A stretch of DNA of 64,000 nucleotides from positions 1 to 64,000 of the forward strand of contig CALLLH010000021.1 of NCBI GenBank assembly GCA_938082505.1. The letters run 5' to 3'. Both the position numbers and the translations under genes were made by a program. Source of the stretch: an uncultured Flavobacteriales bacterium (GTDB lineage: Bacteria; Bacteroidota; Bacteroidia; Flavobacteriales_D; Sanyastnellaceae). Positions 1 through 8,377 of the stretch are shown here, one piece after another. Positions within the stretch are counted from its first letter, which is position 1. The number at the start of each line of letters is the position of its first letter. The notes under the pieces are model-generated. The model was not told the DNA's origin. It did no database searches and saw only the letters and a program-made list of their open reading frames with translations.

Positions 1-2036
1 CGGATTTCGGGGTTGACCTGACCGGTGAGGTCGCGCATCTCCCGGTAGAAGGCGGGTTGCCAATACCAGCCGCCGGCGAGGTTGAACACCACGTCGCGCA
101 GGAGGCGGTTGCCCAGCGAATCGGTGCCCATCACCCATTTGGGCTTCCACGAGGCGTGGAGGCGGGGTCCGCCCACGGTCTGCCCGTTGAACGTCCAGTG
201 GTGCAGGCGGGCGCCGGCGTGGAGCACCCACTCGCTGCCGTCGGTCCAATTGCCCTTCCAGGTGTCCTGGGCGTATGCCATCAAGCGGCTGGATGCGGTG
301 CGGTTCTCGGTGCGGACCACGTCCTGGAGCAGGATCTGCTGGAAGGGGCGGTCGTTCGGGTCGGTGTAGCCGATGACGTCGGCGGGGTGGGGGACGATGT
401 AGCCCGCGCTGTCCACGAGCTCCCATTCATTCAGCGTATCGTCGATGATCTCGTGGCGGACCTGTGCCCCCCATTCGGTCATGTGGGCCTCCTTGTCCCA
501 GACGAATGAACCGCGGACGCTTCCGTTGAGCACCGTCGCCTTGAGGTTGTTGCGGGCGTGGTTCAGAAAGTAACCGACGCCTTGCAGGCCCAGCGCTTCT
601 CCGAATGCATCCGAGCCGGGGTCCCGCTCCAATTGGCTCAGGTAGTAGCCGCCCAGGATGTCGAACGTCTCCTCCTCATCGGTGCGGAATGCCGAGGCGA
701 TGAAGCGCACCCGCGAGGTGGGCGTGACCCGGTCGGCGGCCAGCGCCGCAAACCCCGTGCGGTACTGGGTGACCTCCTGGCCGTCGAAGTATACCGTCAG
801 GCGCAGCGCCTCGTTGATGGTGCCCACATTGGTCTCCCGCGTCTGCGGAATGAACTGGTACTTGTTCTGGGCGACTGTGGCGAGGACCTGCAGTTCCCAC
901 GGGCCGTAGCCGTCCGGGTCGTAGGTCACGTAGCCCTGCAGGTCGGTGTAGACCGGGCGGTATTCCCCGCTCTCGTCGAGGCTGCCCAGCACGTAGCCGT
1001 TGTTGCGGTAGCGCAGGCCCATGTTGTACGTCCAACGCTTGTCCTCCGAGACGTCCTCCGCCTGGAACTGTGCGCCGAGCAGGCTCACCTGCGCCCGTCC
1101 CGCAAACCCCTGAGGCCGCCGGTAGTTGATGTCGAGCACCGAGCTCATCCGGTCGCCGTACTTCGATTCGAAGCCGCCCGCAGAGAAGCGGATGGACTGG
1201 ATCATGTCGGGGTTCGGGAAGGACAATCCCTCCTGTTGGCCCGCCCGCACGAGGAAGGGGCGGTAGACCTCGATGCCATTGACATACACGAGGTTCTCGT
1301 CAAAGCTGCCTCCACGCACATTGTAGGCGCTGGACAGCTCACTGGTGAAGTTGACCGGGGCCTGGATGAGCAGGTCCTCCACGGTGCCCCGGACGCTGGG
1401 GACCCGCGATGCGATGCGCGGATCGATCCGTTGCACGGGGGAAGTCCGCGTTTCATCGGCCTGCACTTCGGCCTGGTTCAGGGCGACACCCGCCTTCAGG
1501 ATCACGTCGATCCGCGTGCCCTCTGGGGTCGGCATCACCTTTCGGGTGACCGGGTCGTAGCCGATGAAAGAAAAGCGGATGGTGACCTCTCCTGGTTCGC
1601 GGAGGGGCAGGTCGTACAATCCCTCGGAGTCCGTGACGGACGCGGAGCGGCTGCCCATCGGCAGGACGGTGGCCCCGGGCAGGGGGACGCCCTGAGCGTC
1701 CGTGACCCGGCCGTAGACCCGGTAGGTCTGGACTTCGGGCTGCATCTGGGCATTGACACGGGTTCCTCGAAGGGATGGCCTGGCCGTCATCAGCATATCC
1801 CGGTATCCGGGGGCCGAGAAGGTCAATGCAAACGTCGACGTGTCCCGGAGCAGGATGTCATAATGGCCATCACGGTCCGAGGTCCCTGTTTCCACGCCGG
1901 AAGCTGTGACCGTGACGTTCTCCATGAGGAAGCCTTCTTCATCCAGTACACAACCATGGACCCAGTACTGGGCAGAGATGGACATGCACAGGGTCAAGCT
2001 GAGCAACAGGGAGAGGCCAAGGGAGCGCACGGACAT
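1..2036 (-). CDS. TonB-dependent outer-membrane receptor, SusC-like (partial, C-terminus off the left edge)
   Basis: The ATG at 2036 opens a frame that stays open to the window edge (about 678 codons). The first ~23 residues are a signal peptide ending SISAQ. Two carboxypeptidase-regulatory-like beta-sandwich domains follow: residues ~24-100, and ~105-190 with the typical GRVTDAQGVPLPGATV start. Next comes a TonB plug domain with the SAYNVRGGSFDENLVYVNG stretch and then the beginning of the beta barrel. Such receptors import large substrates using TonB energy; the substrate cannot be told. No SusD partner is visible on this side. The gene follows the small regulatory-like gene (2071-2727) by 34 bases and is probably co-transcribed with it. 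The N-terminal fold domains and plug are clear; the barrel is cut off. Confidence 0.88.
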   Translation of the reverse strand, partial: MSVRSLGLSLLLSLTLCMSISAQYWVHGCVLDEEGFLMENVTVTASGVETGTSDRDGHYDILLRDTSTFALTFSAPGYRDMLMTARPSLRGTRVNAQMQPEVQTYRVYGRVTDAQGVPLPGATVLPMGSRSASVTDSEGLYDLPLREPGEVTIRFSFIGYDPVTRKVMPTPEGTRIDVILKAGVALNQAEVQADETRTSPVQRIDPRIASRVPSVRGTVEDLLIQAPVNFTSELSSAYNVRGGSFDENLVYVNGIEVYRPFLVRAGQQEGLSFPNPDMIQSIRFSAGGFESKYGDRMSSVLDINYRRPQGFAGRAQVSLLGAQFQAEDVSEDKRWTYNMGLRYRNNGYVLGSLDESGEYRPVYTDLQGYVTYDPDGYGPWELQVLATVAQNKYQFIPQTRETNVGTINEALRLTVYFDGQEVTQYRTGFAALAADRVTPTSRVRFIASAFRTDEEETFDILGGYYLSQLERDPGSDAFGEALGLQGVGYFLNHARNNLKATVLNGSVRGSFVWDKEAHMTEWGAQVRHEIIDDTLNEWELVDSAGYIVPHPADVIGYTDPNDRPFQQILLQDVVRTENRTASSRLMAYAQDTWKGNWTDGSEWVLHAGARLHHWTFNGQTVGGPRLHASWKPKWVMGTDSLGNRLLRDVVFNLAGGWYWQPAFYREMRDLTGQVNPEI

Positions 2037-2070
2037 GTGAACGGAAGGACGCCGCGGATGTTGCACGGCG

Positions 2071-2727
2071 TCAGCGTTTGCGGTAGTCCCCGTTGCGCAG
2101 GGCGTTGATGAACTGGCCCCAGGCAAGTGGGTTCAGCAGCGAGACGGGCATCATCCCTCCCTGATAGCCCGCCATTTCAGCCTGACGCGCCTGCAGGGTG
2201 CGGAAATTCTCCGACGGACTCGTTCCCATTTCTGCCATGCGGTCATACAGTGCCATGGGGTCGAAATCGAGATTGCGTCGGGCCCGTTCGCGGGCGTCGG
2301 CTTCGAGACGGAGGGCGAGGAATTCCTGCTTGAAACGCTCACGACTGGGCCAAGGGTAAATGCGCGCCTCGTCCATCAGGACCGTATCGACCCCCAGCGG
2401 CTGGACGACGCTCATGCGGTCCGGCATCTCCTGTCCCGTCAAGTCGGGAACGACCAGCAACCCGTCGTTCAAGCCGATGGCGCTGAAGCGGATGGTGTCG
2501 CCCACCCGGGCCGGAATGGCGAAAAAGCCGTACTCGTCGGTGATCGTGCCGCGCTGGTCGCGGGTCCGGTAGACCGTAGCAAAGGGAATGGGCCCCAATG
2601 AGTCGCCTTCCACGACAACACCGGTCAACTGCACAACCAATGGAGCTGCAGCGGTGTCCGTCTGGGCTTGGAGTCCCCCTGCAAACAGCATCAGCACGGG
2701 AACAGCCAGGCGAAATGGAATCGGCAT
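2071..2727 (-). CDS. Secreted protein with a carboxypeptidase-regulatory-like domain
   Basis: A 218-residue exported protein. I chose the ATG at 2727 rather than an upstream in-frame start because a TAnnTTTG promoter element lies just 5 bases before it and because the signal peptide then begins correctly (MPIPFRLAV...GLQAQ). Residues ~35-120 look like a CarboxypepD_reg-like beta-sandwich (VVVEGDSLGPIPFATVYRT, then a TDEYGFFAIPARVGD turn). This domain is commonly found at the N-terminus of TonB receptors or in stand-alone form beside them. The C-terminal ~90 residues are charged and unrecognised. The TonB receptor lies directly downstream, so a shared transcript and an accessory surface role are likely but inferred. 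Confidence 0.75.
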   Translation of the reverse strand: MPIPFRLAVPVLMLFAGGLQAQTDTAAAPLVVQLTGVVVEGDSLGPIPFATVYRTRDQRGTITDEYGFFAIPARVGDTIRFSAIGLNDGLLVVPDLTGQEMPDRMSVVQPLGVDTVLMDEARIYPWPSRERFKQEFLALRLEADARERARRNLDFDPMALYDRMAEMGTSPSENFRTLQARQAEMAGYQGGMMPVSLLNPLAWGQFINALRNGDYRKR

Positions 2728-2732
2728 GGGCC

Positions 2733-2740
2733 CAAAGTTA
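2733..2740 (-). promoter_or_regulatory. -7 promoter element TAACTTTG
   Basis: Matches the Bacteroidota sigma-A -7 consensus TAnnTTTG on the minus strand, 5 bases before the ATG at 2727. No clear -33 TTG is seen. It implies a nearly leaderless mRNA. Confidence 0.6.
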
Positions 2741-2768
2741 GCAGGGCCGGCCGGTCCACCATGGAAAT

Positions 2769-4367
2769 TCACATCGCTTGGGCGGTCTTGAACTCCGAAG
2801 TCGTGTGGAAAGTGATCTCGGGGAAGTTGCCCTGTTCCATGTCGAGCAGGAACTTGGAAGGGGAGAGGTAGACATCATTGCCGTCCTTGTCCACCGCCAT
2901 TTCGGACACCTTGAGCCGCTTGAATTCCGCAATCTTCTCCTCGTCACCGGTGAGCCAACAGGCTTTGTGGAAGCGCTTGGGAATGAAGCTTGCCTTGGCG
3001 CCGTACTCGTGCTCGAGTCGGTACTGGATGACTTCGAATTGAAGTTCGCCGACCGTGCCGACCACTTTCCGGTTGCCCGGATTCATGATGAACAGTTGCG
3101 CGACCCCCTCGTCGGTCAGCTGCTGTATGCCCTTTTCGAGCTGCTTGGACTTCATCGGGTCGTCGTTTTGCAGCTCCTTGAAGATCTCCGGTGAGAAACT
3201 GGGAATCCCTTGGAATTGCAGGTCTTCACCCTCGGTCAGGGTGTCGCCGATCTTGAAGTGGCCCGTATCGTACAGGCCGACCACATCGCCCGGGTAGGCC
3301 TCGTCCACCACCGCCTTGGCCGAGGCCATGAAAGTGGCGGGGTTGGAGAATTTCAGCTTCTTTCCGAGGCGCGTGTGGGTGTAGAACTCACCGCGCTTGA
3401 ACGTGCCGCTGCACACGCGAAGGAAGGCGATGCGGTCGCGGTGCCGCGGGTCGATGTTGGCGTGGATCTTGAAGATGAAACCGCTGAACTTGTCTTCTTC
3501 GGGCAGGATCTCGCGCTGCGTCGTCTGCCGGGGTCGCGGAGTTGGCGCAATGCGAATGAACGAGTCCAGCATTTCCTGCACACCGAAATTGTTGACGGCC
3601 GAGCCGAAAAAGACCGGAGCGACCTCACCGCGGGCGTAGGCCTTCATATCGAAGACATCGTAGACACCTTCGACCATTTCAACATCCTCACGCAGTTGGG
3701 CGGCGTGCTCATCGCCCACGAGTTCGTCGATGGAAGGGTCGTCGAGTCCCGTGATGTTGAGCAGGTCTTCCGTAACGCGTTGCTTGTCCGATTGGAACAG
3801 GCGGAGCGTGCTGTCGAACAGATTGTACACCCCCTGGAAAGTGTGGCCTTGGCTGATTGGCCACGACAATGGCTTCACCTTGATGTCCAGCTTCTCCTCC
3901 AGTTCATCGAGCAGGTCGAATCCATCGCGCCCCTCGAGGTCCATCTTGTTGATGAAGATGATGACGGGGGTGTTGCGCATGCGGCAGACTTCCATGAGGC
4001 GCTCGGTCTGGGCCTCGACCCCCTTGACGCAGTCGATCACGAGGATGACGCTGTCCACTGCGGTCAACGTCCGGTAGGTGTCCTCCGCGAAATCCCGGTG
4101 GCCCGGCGTGTCGAGCAGGTTGATCAGGCTGTCCTTGTACTCGAAGGCCATCACCGAGGTGGCCACGGAGATTCCCCTTTGGCGCTCGATGTCCATGAAG
4201 TCGGACGCCGCTGTCTTCGTGATCTTGTTGGACTTCACCGCACCGGCCGTCTGTATGGCCCCCCCGAACAGCAGGAATTTCTCCGTCAACGTGGTCTTGC
4301 CAGCGTCCGGGTGGCTGATGATGGCGAAGGTCTTGCGCCGAGCGATTTCCTGGGTCAATGCGGCCAT
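2769..4367 (-). CDS. prfC: Peptide chain release factor 3
   Basis: A 532-residue translational GTPase that recycles RF1/RF2 from the ribosome after peptide release. All GTPase motifs are present: G1 SHPDAGKTT (18-26), the RGIS switch I region (64-67), G3 DTPGH (86-90), and G4 NKMD (140-143). The C-terminal part carries the RF3-specific domain, and the length fits bacterial RF3 (about 525-530). The start at 4367 is supported by a -7 promoter element 7 bases upstream. The gene is monocistronic or leads into the TonB-receptor pair 41 bases downstream, which has its own promoter element. Confidence 0.97.
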   Translation of the reverse strand: MAALTQEIARRKTFAIISHPDAGKTTLTEKFLLFGGAIQTAGAVKSNKITKTAASDFMDIERQRGISVATSVMAFEYKDSLINLLDTPGHRDFAEDTYRTLTAVDSVILVIDCVKGVEAQTERLMEVCRMRNTPVIIFINKMDLEGRDGFDLLDELEEKLDIKVKPLSWPISQGHTFQGVYNLFDSTLRLFQSDKQRVTEDLLNITGLDDPSIDELVGDEHAAQLREDVEMVEGVYDVFDMKAYARGEVAPVFFGSAVNNFGVQEMLDSFIRIAPTPRPRQTTQREILPEEDKFSGFIFKIHANIDPRHRDRIAFLRVCSGTFKRGEFYTHTRLGKKLKFSNPATFMASAKAVVDEAYPGDVVGLYDTGHFKIGDTLTEGEDLQFQGIPSFSPEIFKELQNDDPMKSKQLEKGIQQLTDEGVAQLFIMNPGNRKVVGTVGELQFEVIQYRLEHEYGAKASFIPKRFHKACWLTGDEEKIAEFKRLKVSEMAVDKDGNDVYLSPSKFLLDMEQGNFPEITFHTTSEFKTAQAM

Positions 4368-4374
4368 GGCGCCG

Positions 4375-4382
4375 CAAAATTA
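4375..4382 (-). promoter_or_regulatory. -7 promoter element TAATTTTG before prfC
   Basis: TAATTTTG on the minus strand, 7 bases before the prfC ATG. It lies in the 17-base gap between the glycosyltransferase stop and prfC. Confidence 0.6.
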
Positions 4383-4384
4383 GC

Positions 4385-5563
4385 CTACCCCGCCTCCTTG
4401 GGCATCAAAATGGAATGCCAACGTTCCAGCAGTTGTTCCCTTTGGTGCTGGGCGATGTAATCCTGTCCCGCTTCGATGCGCGGTGGCATGGCATCGGGAT
4501 GATTGCGGAGGGTAAGGAGGGCTTCCGCCAAGGCTTGGGCGTTGCCGGCGGGGAAAGTCCAGCCCCGGCCGCCCCCCAGCAGCTCTGCCGTCCCCCCTGT
4601 ATCCGTGCCGATGATGGCACAGCCTGCGGCCATGGCCTCGAGGGTGACCGAGCCTACGCTCTCTTGCGTGGAGCACACGGCGACCACGTCTGCTGCGATG
4701 AAGGCATTTCTGGGAAAGTTGGCGTAGGGCCGGAAGTGAACGCGCCATTGGAGTTCGTGGTCCCGAACATAGGACCGCACCTCGTCGAAAAAATCGCTGA
4801 ATGTATCCAACGTGGGGTCGCCGACAATCAGGGCGTGGACATCGGGGGGCAAGTCCCGCAGGGCCGCGACAAGCACATCCTGCCCTTTCTTCCGGTCGAT
4901 CCGTCCGACGAGGGTGACCACGAAGGACTCCTGTGAGAGGCCCAGTTCAAGGCGGGCCATGCGTTGCCGCTGGATGCGGTCTACAATGGGGGCGAACCAA
5001 GGGTCGTCGAGGCCCAGCGGTACGACATGGACCAAGGTGGGTTTCAAGGGCGTATTGCCGCAGACCTGCGTCTTGAGCCATTCGAGCGGGGCCACCCAAG
5101 CGTCGATCGCACCATAGCGCCAGCGGTGGTACAGTGACCGTTTCGGCTTCGGAATCTGCATTCCCTGTTGGAAGACCAGGCGGGTGCGTCCGCCCAGCAG
5201 ACCGATGATGCGCCGCGCGATGGAGGAAGTATCAAGGTCGCGCGGGTCCCTGATCCAGAGCCAATCCGCGCGGTAACGGATGAGGCGCGTCGCGCGGTGC
5301 ATTGCAGTGGCCAGCGCGAGGTACCGACTGCCTCTGCGTATCGTGCGGCAATCGATTGTCTCCGACTGTGCTTCCTCCGAATGGATGTGGGCCAGCGAAG
5401 CCTCGTGCAGAGGCGAGTCTTCTACACAGAGGATCCGGACGATGTGTCCCGCGCCGGCCATCCAACGCGCGTGCCGCAGCAGGTTCATTTCCAGCCCGCC
5501 CCATCCTTCGGACGTGGACAGGAATACGAGCCTCATAGGACCGTGCGCGAGCGAATCCATCAT
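4385..5563 (-). CDS. Glycosyltransferase family 4 protein
   Basis: A 392-residue GT-B glycosyltransferase. The N-terminal half has a Rossmann-like opening (MRLVFLSTSEGWGGLEMNL) typical of acceptor-binding domains. The C-terminal half has the nucleotide-sugar site: FVVTLVGRIDRKKGQD and the E-x7-E element in ESVGSVTLEAMAAG. It probably adds a sugar to a lipid-linked or envelope glycan; donor and acceptor are unknown. The start overlaps the upstream dehydrogenase stop by four bases (ATGA), so the two are co-translated, although a functional link is not obvious. A second ATG immediately follows the first. Confidence 0.88.
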   Translation of the reverse strand: MMDSLAHGPMRLVFLSTSEGWGGLEMNLLRHARWMAGAGHIVRILCVEDSPLHEASLAHIHSEEAQSETIDCRTIRRGSRYLALATAMHRATRLIRYRADWLWIRDPRDLDTSSIARRIIGLLGGRTRLVFQQGMQIPKPKRSLYHRWRYGAIDAWVAPLEWLKTQVCGNTPLKPTLVHVVPLGLDDPWFAPIVDRIQRQRMARLELGLSQESFVVTLVGRIDRKKGQDVLVAALRDLPPDVHALIVGDPTLDTFSDFFDEVRSYVRDHELQWRVHFRPYANFPRNAFIAADVVAVCSTQESVGSVTLEAMAAGCAIIGTDTGGTAELLGGGRGWTFPAGNAQALAEALLTLRNHPDAMPPRIEAGQDYIAQHQREQLLERWHSILMPKEAG

Positions 5564-6306
5564 CCCATGAAATCAGGCCGGATGGTGATGTCCGAGATGA
5601 TGCCTTCTCCTCGGGCTTCGATGGCTGCCAGCACCTGTCGGGCCACGAATTCTGGGGCCATGCCTTCACGGAATCCCGGGCGGTACTGTTCGAGCAAGGC
5701 CGTGTCGCGGGTCTGTTCGATGAAAGCGGTGTCGACCGCACCCGGACAGATGGTGGTGGAGGCCACCTTGGACTTCAGGTCCTGGCGAATGGCTTCCCCG
5801 AGGGCGAGGACTGCGTGCTTGGTGGCGCAGTAGACGCCGCTGTTCGGAAAGACGTTGCGCGAGGCGACCGAGCCGATGTTGATCACGAGGCCTTGGCTGG
5901 CCATGAGGTGGGGGAGGCAAGCATGCAACGTGATGAGGACCCCCTTCACATTGACATCAACCATGGTCATCCAATCTTCCAGATCGGCCTGGTCAAGCGG
6001 TGAGAAGACACCGAGTCCCGCATTCGGGATGGCCACGTCGAGCTTTCCGAATTCCTGGACGCATTGGTGGACGGCGGCCACCTGAGCCGAGCGGTCGAGG
6101 ACGTCCAATTCCATGGTGACCATGCGGCCGCCCCCTTGAGAATCGGCATGGGCCTGCTCCGCAACCGCGTCCAACATCTGCTTGCGTCGGGCCGTCGCGA
6201 AGACCTGGTGCCCATGGGCGACGAGCATCCGAGCAGTGGCGGCACCAATGCCGCTGCTTGCTCCGGTCAGGAAGATGACCCGGGAGGATGTGGAATCAGT
6301 GTTCAT
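5560..6306 (-). CDS. Short-chain dehydrogenase/reductase (SDR) family oxidoreductase
   Basis: A 248-residue classical SDR: NAD(P)-binding TGASSGIG near the N-terminus, the NAG motif (PNAGLG), a catalytic Ser in NIGSVAS and the YxxxK pair in YCATKHA. It resembles the YdfG/3-hydroxy-acid dehydrogenase group, but the substrate is not determinable. The ATG at 6306 was chosen over the longer frame (to 6348) because a TACTTTCG promoter element ends 4 bases before it and because the longer frame would run through that promoter. The downstream glycosyltransferase is translationally coupled. Confidence 0.9.
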   Translation of the reverse strand: MNTDSTSSRVIFLTGASSGIGAATARMLVAHGHQVFATARRKQMLDAVAEQAHADSQGGGRMVTMELDVLDRSAQVAAVHQCVQEFGKLDVAIPNAGLGVFSPLDQADLEDWMTMVDVNVKGVLITLHACLPHLMASQGLVINIGSVASRNVFPNSGVYCATKHAVLALGEAIRQDLKSKVASTTICPGAVDTAFIEQTRDTALLEQYRPGFREGMAPEFVARQVLAAIEARGEGIISDITIRPDFMG

Positions 6307-6310
6307 GCAA

Positions 6311-6318
6311 CGAAAGTA
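6311..6318 (-). promoter_or_regulatory. -7 promoter element TACTTTCG
   Basis: A TAnnTTTG-like element (one mismatch) on the minus strand, 4 bases before the SDR ATG at 6306. Confidence 0.5.
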
Positions 6319-6334
6319 CCGCCAACGGGTTCCT

Positions 6335-7900
6335 TCAACCGGTGACAAGCAGGATGAAACGTCCAGCCCGATTGCTGGACCGGCTTGAAAGACGGCCGAA
6401 GAGCATGCCTCCGGTCAATGGAGACACCTGCAGCGCGAGGAGGCCGGATTCCCCGGAGTCCACTTTTCCTGCGGCGATGGTGTGGCCAGCGGCATCGAAA
6501 AGTTCAAATTCCAAAGGTCCCGCCAGATCAGCGCAGCGGAGTTGGACGAGGGTATCGCCGACGCGGGGCCATCCGATCACCGAAAGTTCGAGCGGGCCCG
6601 CAGCGGGCACGCTGGAGGCCAGGCATTGGAGCAAGTCCTCCCGCAACGCGCTGAAGACGTCCTGCTCCACCGCGTAGAATGCACTGGACGGCCCCGGGGC
6701 GTAGCCATCCCACTTTCCATTGGTGATGAAGGCGAAATTCCACCCGCCTCCAGGCGCCGCATAGGCATCGCTGACCAGGCCGTACGCTTCACCCGGGTGG
6801 CCCATGAAAGGGGCCACCGGAACATCCGGGATGACCATGTCCTCACCGTAGCCACTGGCGGCCAGGTGCAATCCGCTCGACCATTGGTTGAACAGGCCAT
6901 AGTGGTTGTCGCCGTTCGGAGCTTCAGTGTCCATGGTCCACTGGATGGCATGGAAATCAGCCAGAGTGGAGGGGGCGATGAAGGTCATTGGCACACCCGT
7001 GGCATCCGGGGCGCTGCCCGTACTCCAGAGGTGAGCCAGGCGGGTGAGGTCCCGAGCGCTGATGCGCAGACCGCCTTGCGGTGCGAAGCCGACCGCATTC
7101 AACCCCGGCATGTATCCTGACCAATCGGCGCTGTTGGGCATCTGTCCATTGAAATCATCCGCCTGCGGCACCCAGGCACCATCGACCTGGCGGTACAATA
7201 CGGCGAGGTCGCCCACGTCTTCCAGGTCCTGGACCTGGAAGCCACCGTCGATTCCGTAGGGGGCCAACAGCAAGGCATTCATCAGCTGGTCGAAACGCAT
7301 TCCGGATGCGGCCTCCAGGACGGTGGCCGCAACGCCATAGTTCAGGTTGGCGTATTGGAACCAACCACCGGGCGGCGCTGGCCCCCACATGTCGGCGGTA
7401 TGGAACGGCCCATCTTGTGCGAGCACCGAGGCAAGCGGGGGAACATTGGGGATGCCTGCATACGTCGCTGTCAGAAACTCGGCGTAGCCTTCACCATCCC
7501 GGATGCCGGAGGTGTGGGTGAACAGGTGACGCAGGGTCAATGCCACTTCGGGATGGCCCGGATGGGAAGGAGGATCCTCAAGGTAGTTGCCGATGGGGGT
7601 ATCGAGGTCTACGGTGCCCTGTTCTGCGAGCTTGGCCCCCGCCAATGCCACGATGGCCTTGCTGATGGAGGCGATCCTGAATGTCGTCTCACCGTTCACG
7701 GGAAGCTTCCGGGAGACGTTGCGCAGGCCTGAATGATGGTCGGTTGAGATGGCACCTCCGCATCGGGTGACCACACTCATGCCGGCAAGTTGATGGGCAA
7801 CCCGAATGGAGTCAAACACCGTCGCTTGAGCCTGAATTGCAAGGGTCAATGCCATGTTGCACAGCAGCAGGCAGAGCGTGTGGGCAGCCTTGGGCGGCAT
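6335..7900 (-). CDS. Secreted serine hydrolase, beta-lactamase class C/PBP family, with T9SS-type tail
   Basis: A 521-residue protein with an N-terminal signal peptide (ending IQAQA). The class C serine-hydrolase fold shows the S-x-x-K nucleophile motif SISK (78-81), a Y-x-N element in YANLNYG and an HPGEAYG region near the usual third motif. The family includes D-aminopeptidases, esterases and PBP4-like enzymes; the substrate is unknown. The last ~85 residues (PLELSVIGWPRVGDT ... LFDAAGHTIAAG ... GRFILLVTG) have the beta-strand pattern of type IX secretion sorting domains, so export to the surface or medium is likely. The ATG at 7900 is preferred over an upstream TTG because a TACCTTCG element ends 3 bases before it. 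Confidence 0.85.
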   Translation of the reverse strand: MPPKAAHTLCLLLCNMALTLAIQAQATVFDSIRVAHQLAGMSVVTRCGGAISTDHHSGLRNVSRKLPVNGETTFRIASISKAIVALAGAKLAEQGTVDLDTPIGNYLEDPPSHPGHPEVALTLRHLFTHTSGIRDGEGYAEFLTATYAGIPNVPPLASVLAQDGPFHTADMWGPAPPGGWFQYANLNYGVAATVLEAASGMRFDQLMNALLLAPYGIDGGFQVQDLEDVGDLAVLYRQVDGAWVPQADDFNGQMPNSADWSGYMPGLNAVGFAPQGGLRISARDLTRLAHLWSTGSAPDATGVPMTFIAPSTLADFHAIQWTMDTEAPNGDNHYGLFNQWSSGLHLAASGYGEDMVIPDVPVAPFMGHPGEAYGLVSDAYAAPGGGWNFAFITNGKWDGYAPGPSSAFYAVEQDVFSALREDLLQCLASSVPAAGPLELSVIGWPRVGDTLVQLRCADLAGPLEFELFDAAGHTIAAGKVDSGESGLLALQVSPLTGGMLFGRLSSRSSNRAGRFILLVTG

Positions 7901-7903
7901 GCC

Positions 7904-7911
7904 CGAAGGTA
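7904..7911 (-). promoter_or_regulatory. -7 promoter element TACCTTCG
   Basis: A TAnnTTTG-like element on the minus strand, 3 bases before the ATG at 7900. It lies in the 22-base gap after apaG. Confidence 0.45.
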
Positions 7912-7922
7912 ACAAGACCGGT

Positions 7923-8330
7923 TCAACTCAGCACCCAGGGGACTTCGAGCTGGAAGGTCGGAATTTCCACCTCGATCATGGCGGACTTGGGACGCAAGTT
8001 GGATTTGACCTTATAGACGCCCGACATGATGCCCAAAGGACTGGTCAGGTCGCAAGCGCTGTCGTATTCGAAAACCCGTCCCGGCAGGATCTCAGGTTGG
8101 ACACCGACGATCCCGGTGCCTTCCAGGTCGCGGACGTGGCCGATGGAATCCACGATGTGCCATTGCCGCTTCATCACCTTGATGCCGTGGTGGCTTCTGT
8201 TCTCGATGGTGACCCGGTAGGAAAAGATGTATCTGCGCTCCAGGGGCTTGGAGAATTCGGGCTCGAATCGGCTGCGCACGTGGACCCTGATTCCCTCGGT
8301 TGTGGCGCGGTATACTCTTGTCCGGTGCAT
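7923..8330 (-). CDS. apaG: ApaG domain protein
   Basis: A 135-residue single-domain protein with the ApaG/DUF525 fibronectin-like fold. Visible family features are the FSYRVTIENRSHHGIKVMKRQWHI strand region, VRDLEGTGIVGVQPEI (the conserved GxGVVGxxP-type turn), and SPLGIMSGVY near the C-terminus. ApaG is linked to Co2+/Mg2+ homeostasis in enterobacteria and also occurs as a protein-binding domain in F-box proteins; the biochemical role here is not known. Length is close to the family norm (about 125-130). The preceding 47 bases contain no gene. Confidence 0.93.
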   Translation of the reverse strand: MHRTRVYRATTEGIRVHVRSRFEPEFSKPLERRYIFSYRVTIENRSHHGIKVMKRQWHIVDSIGHVRDLEGTGIVGVQPEILPGRVFEYDSACDLTSPLGIMSGVYKVKSNLRPKSAMIEVEIPTFQLEVPWVLS

Positions 8331-8377
8331 GCCTACAAGTTAATGCATAACGTAGACAAAAGCTAAATAATAATCGT

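Noticed and set aside
558-2108. 516-codon plus-strand frame opposite the TonB receptor
   Set aside because: It is antisense to a clear TonB receptor with plug-domain motifs; its translation is low in complexity and has no domain or start context. Long antisense frames are expected in GC-rich DNA.
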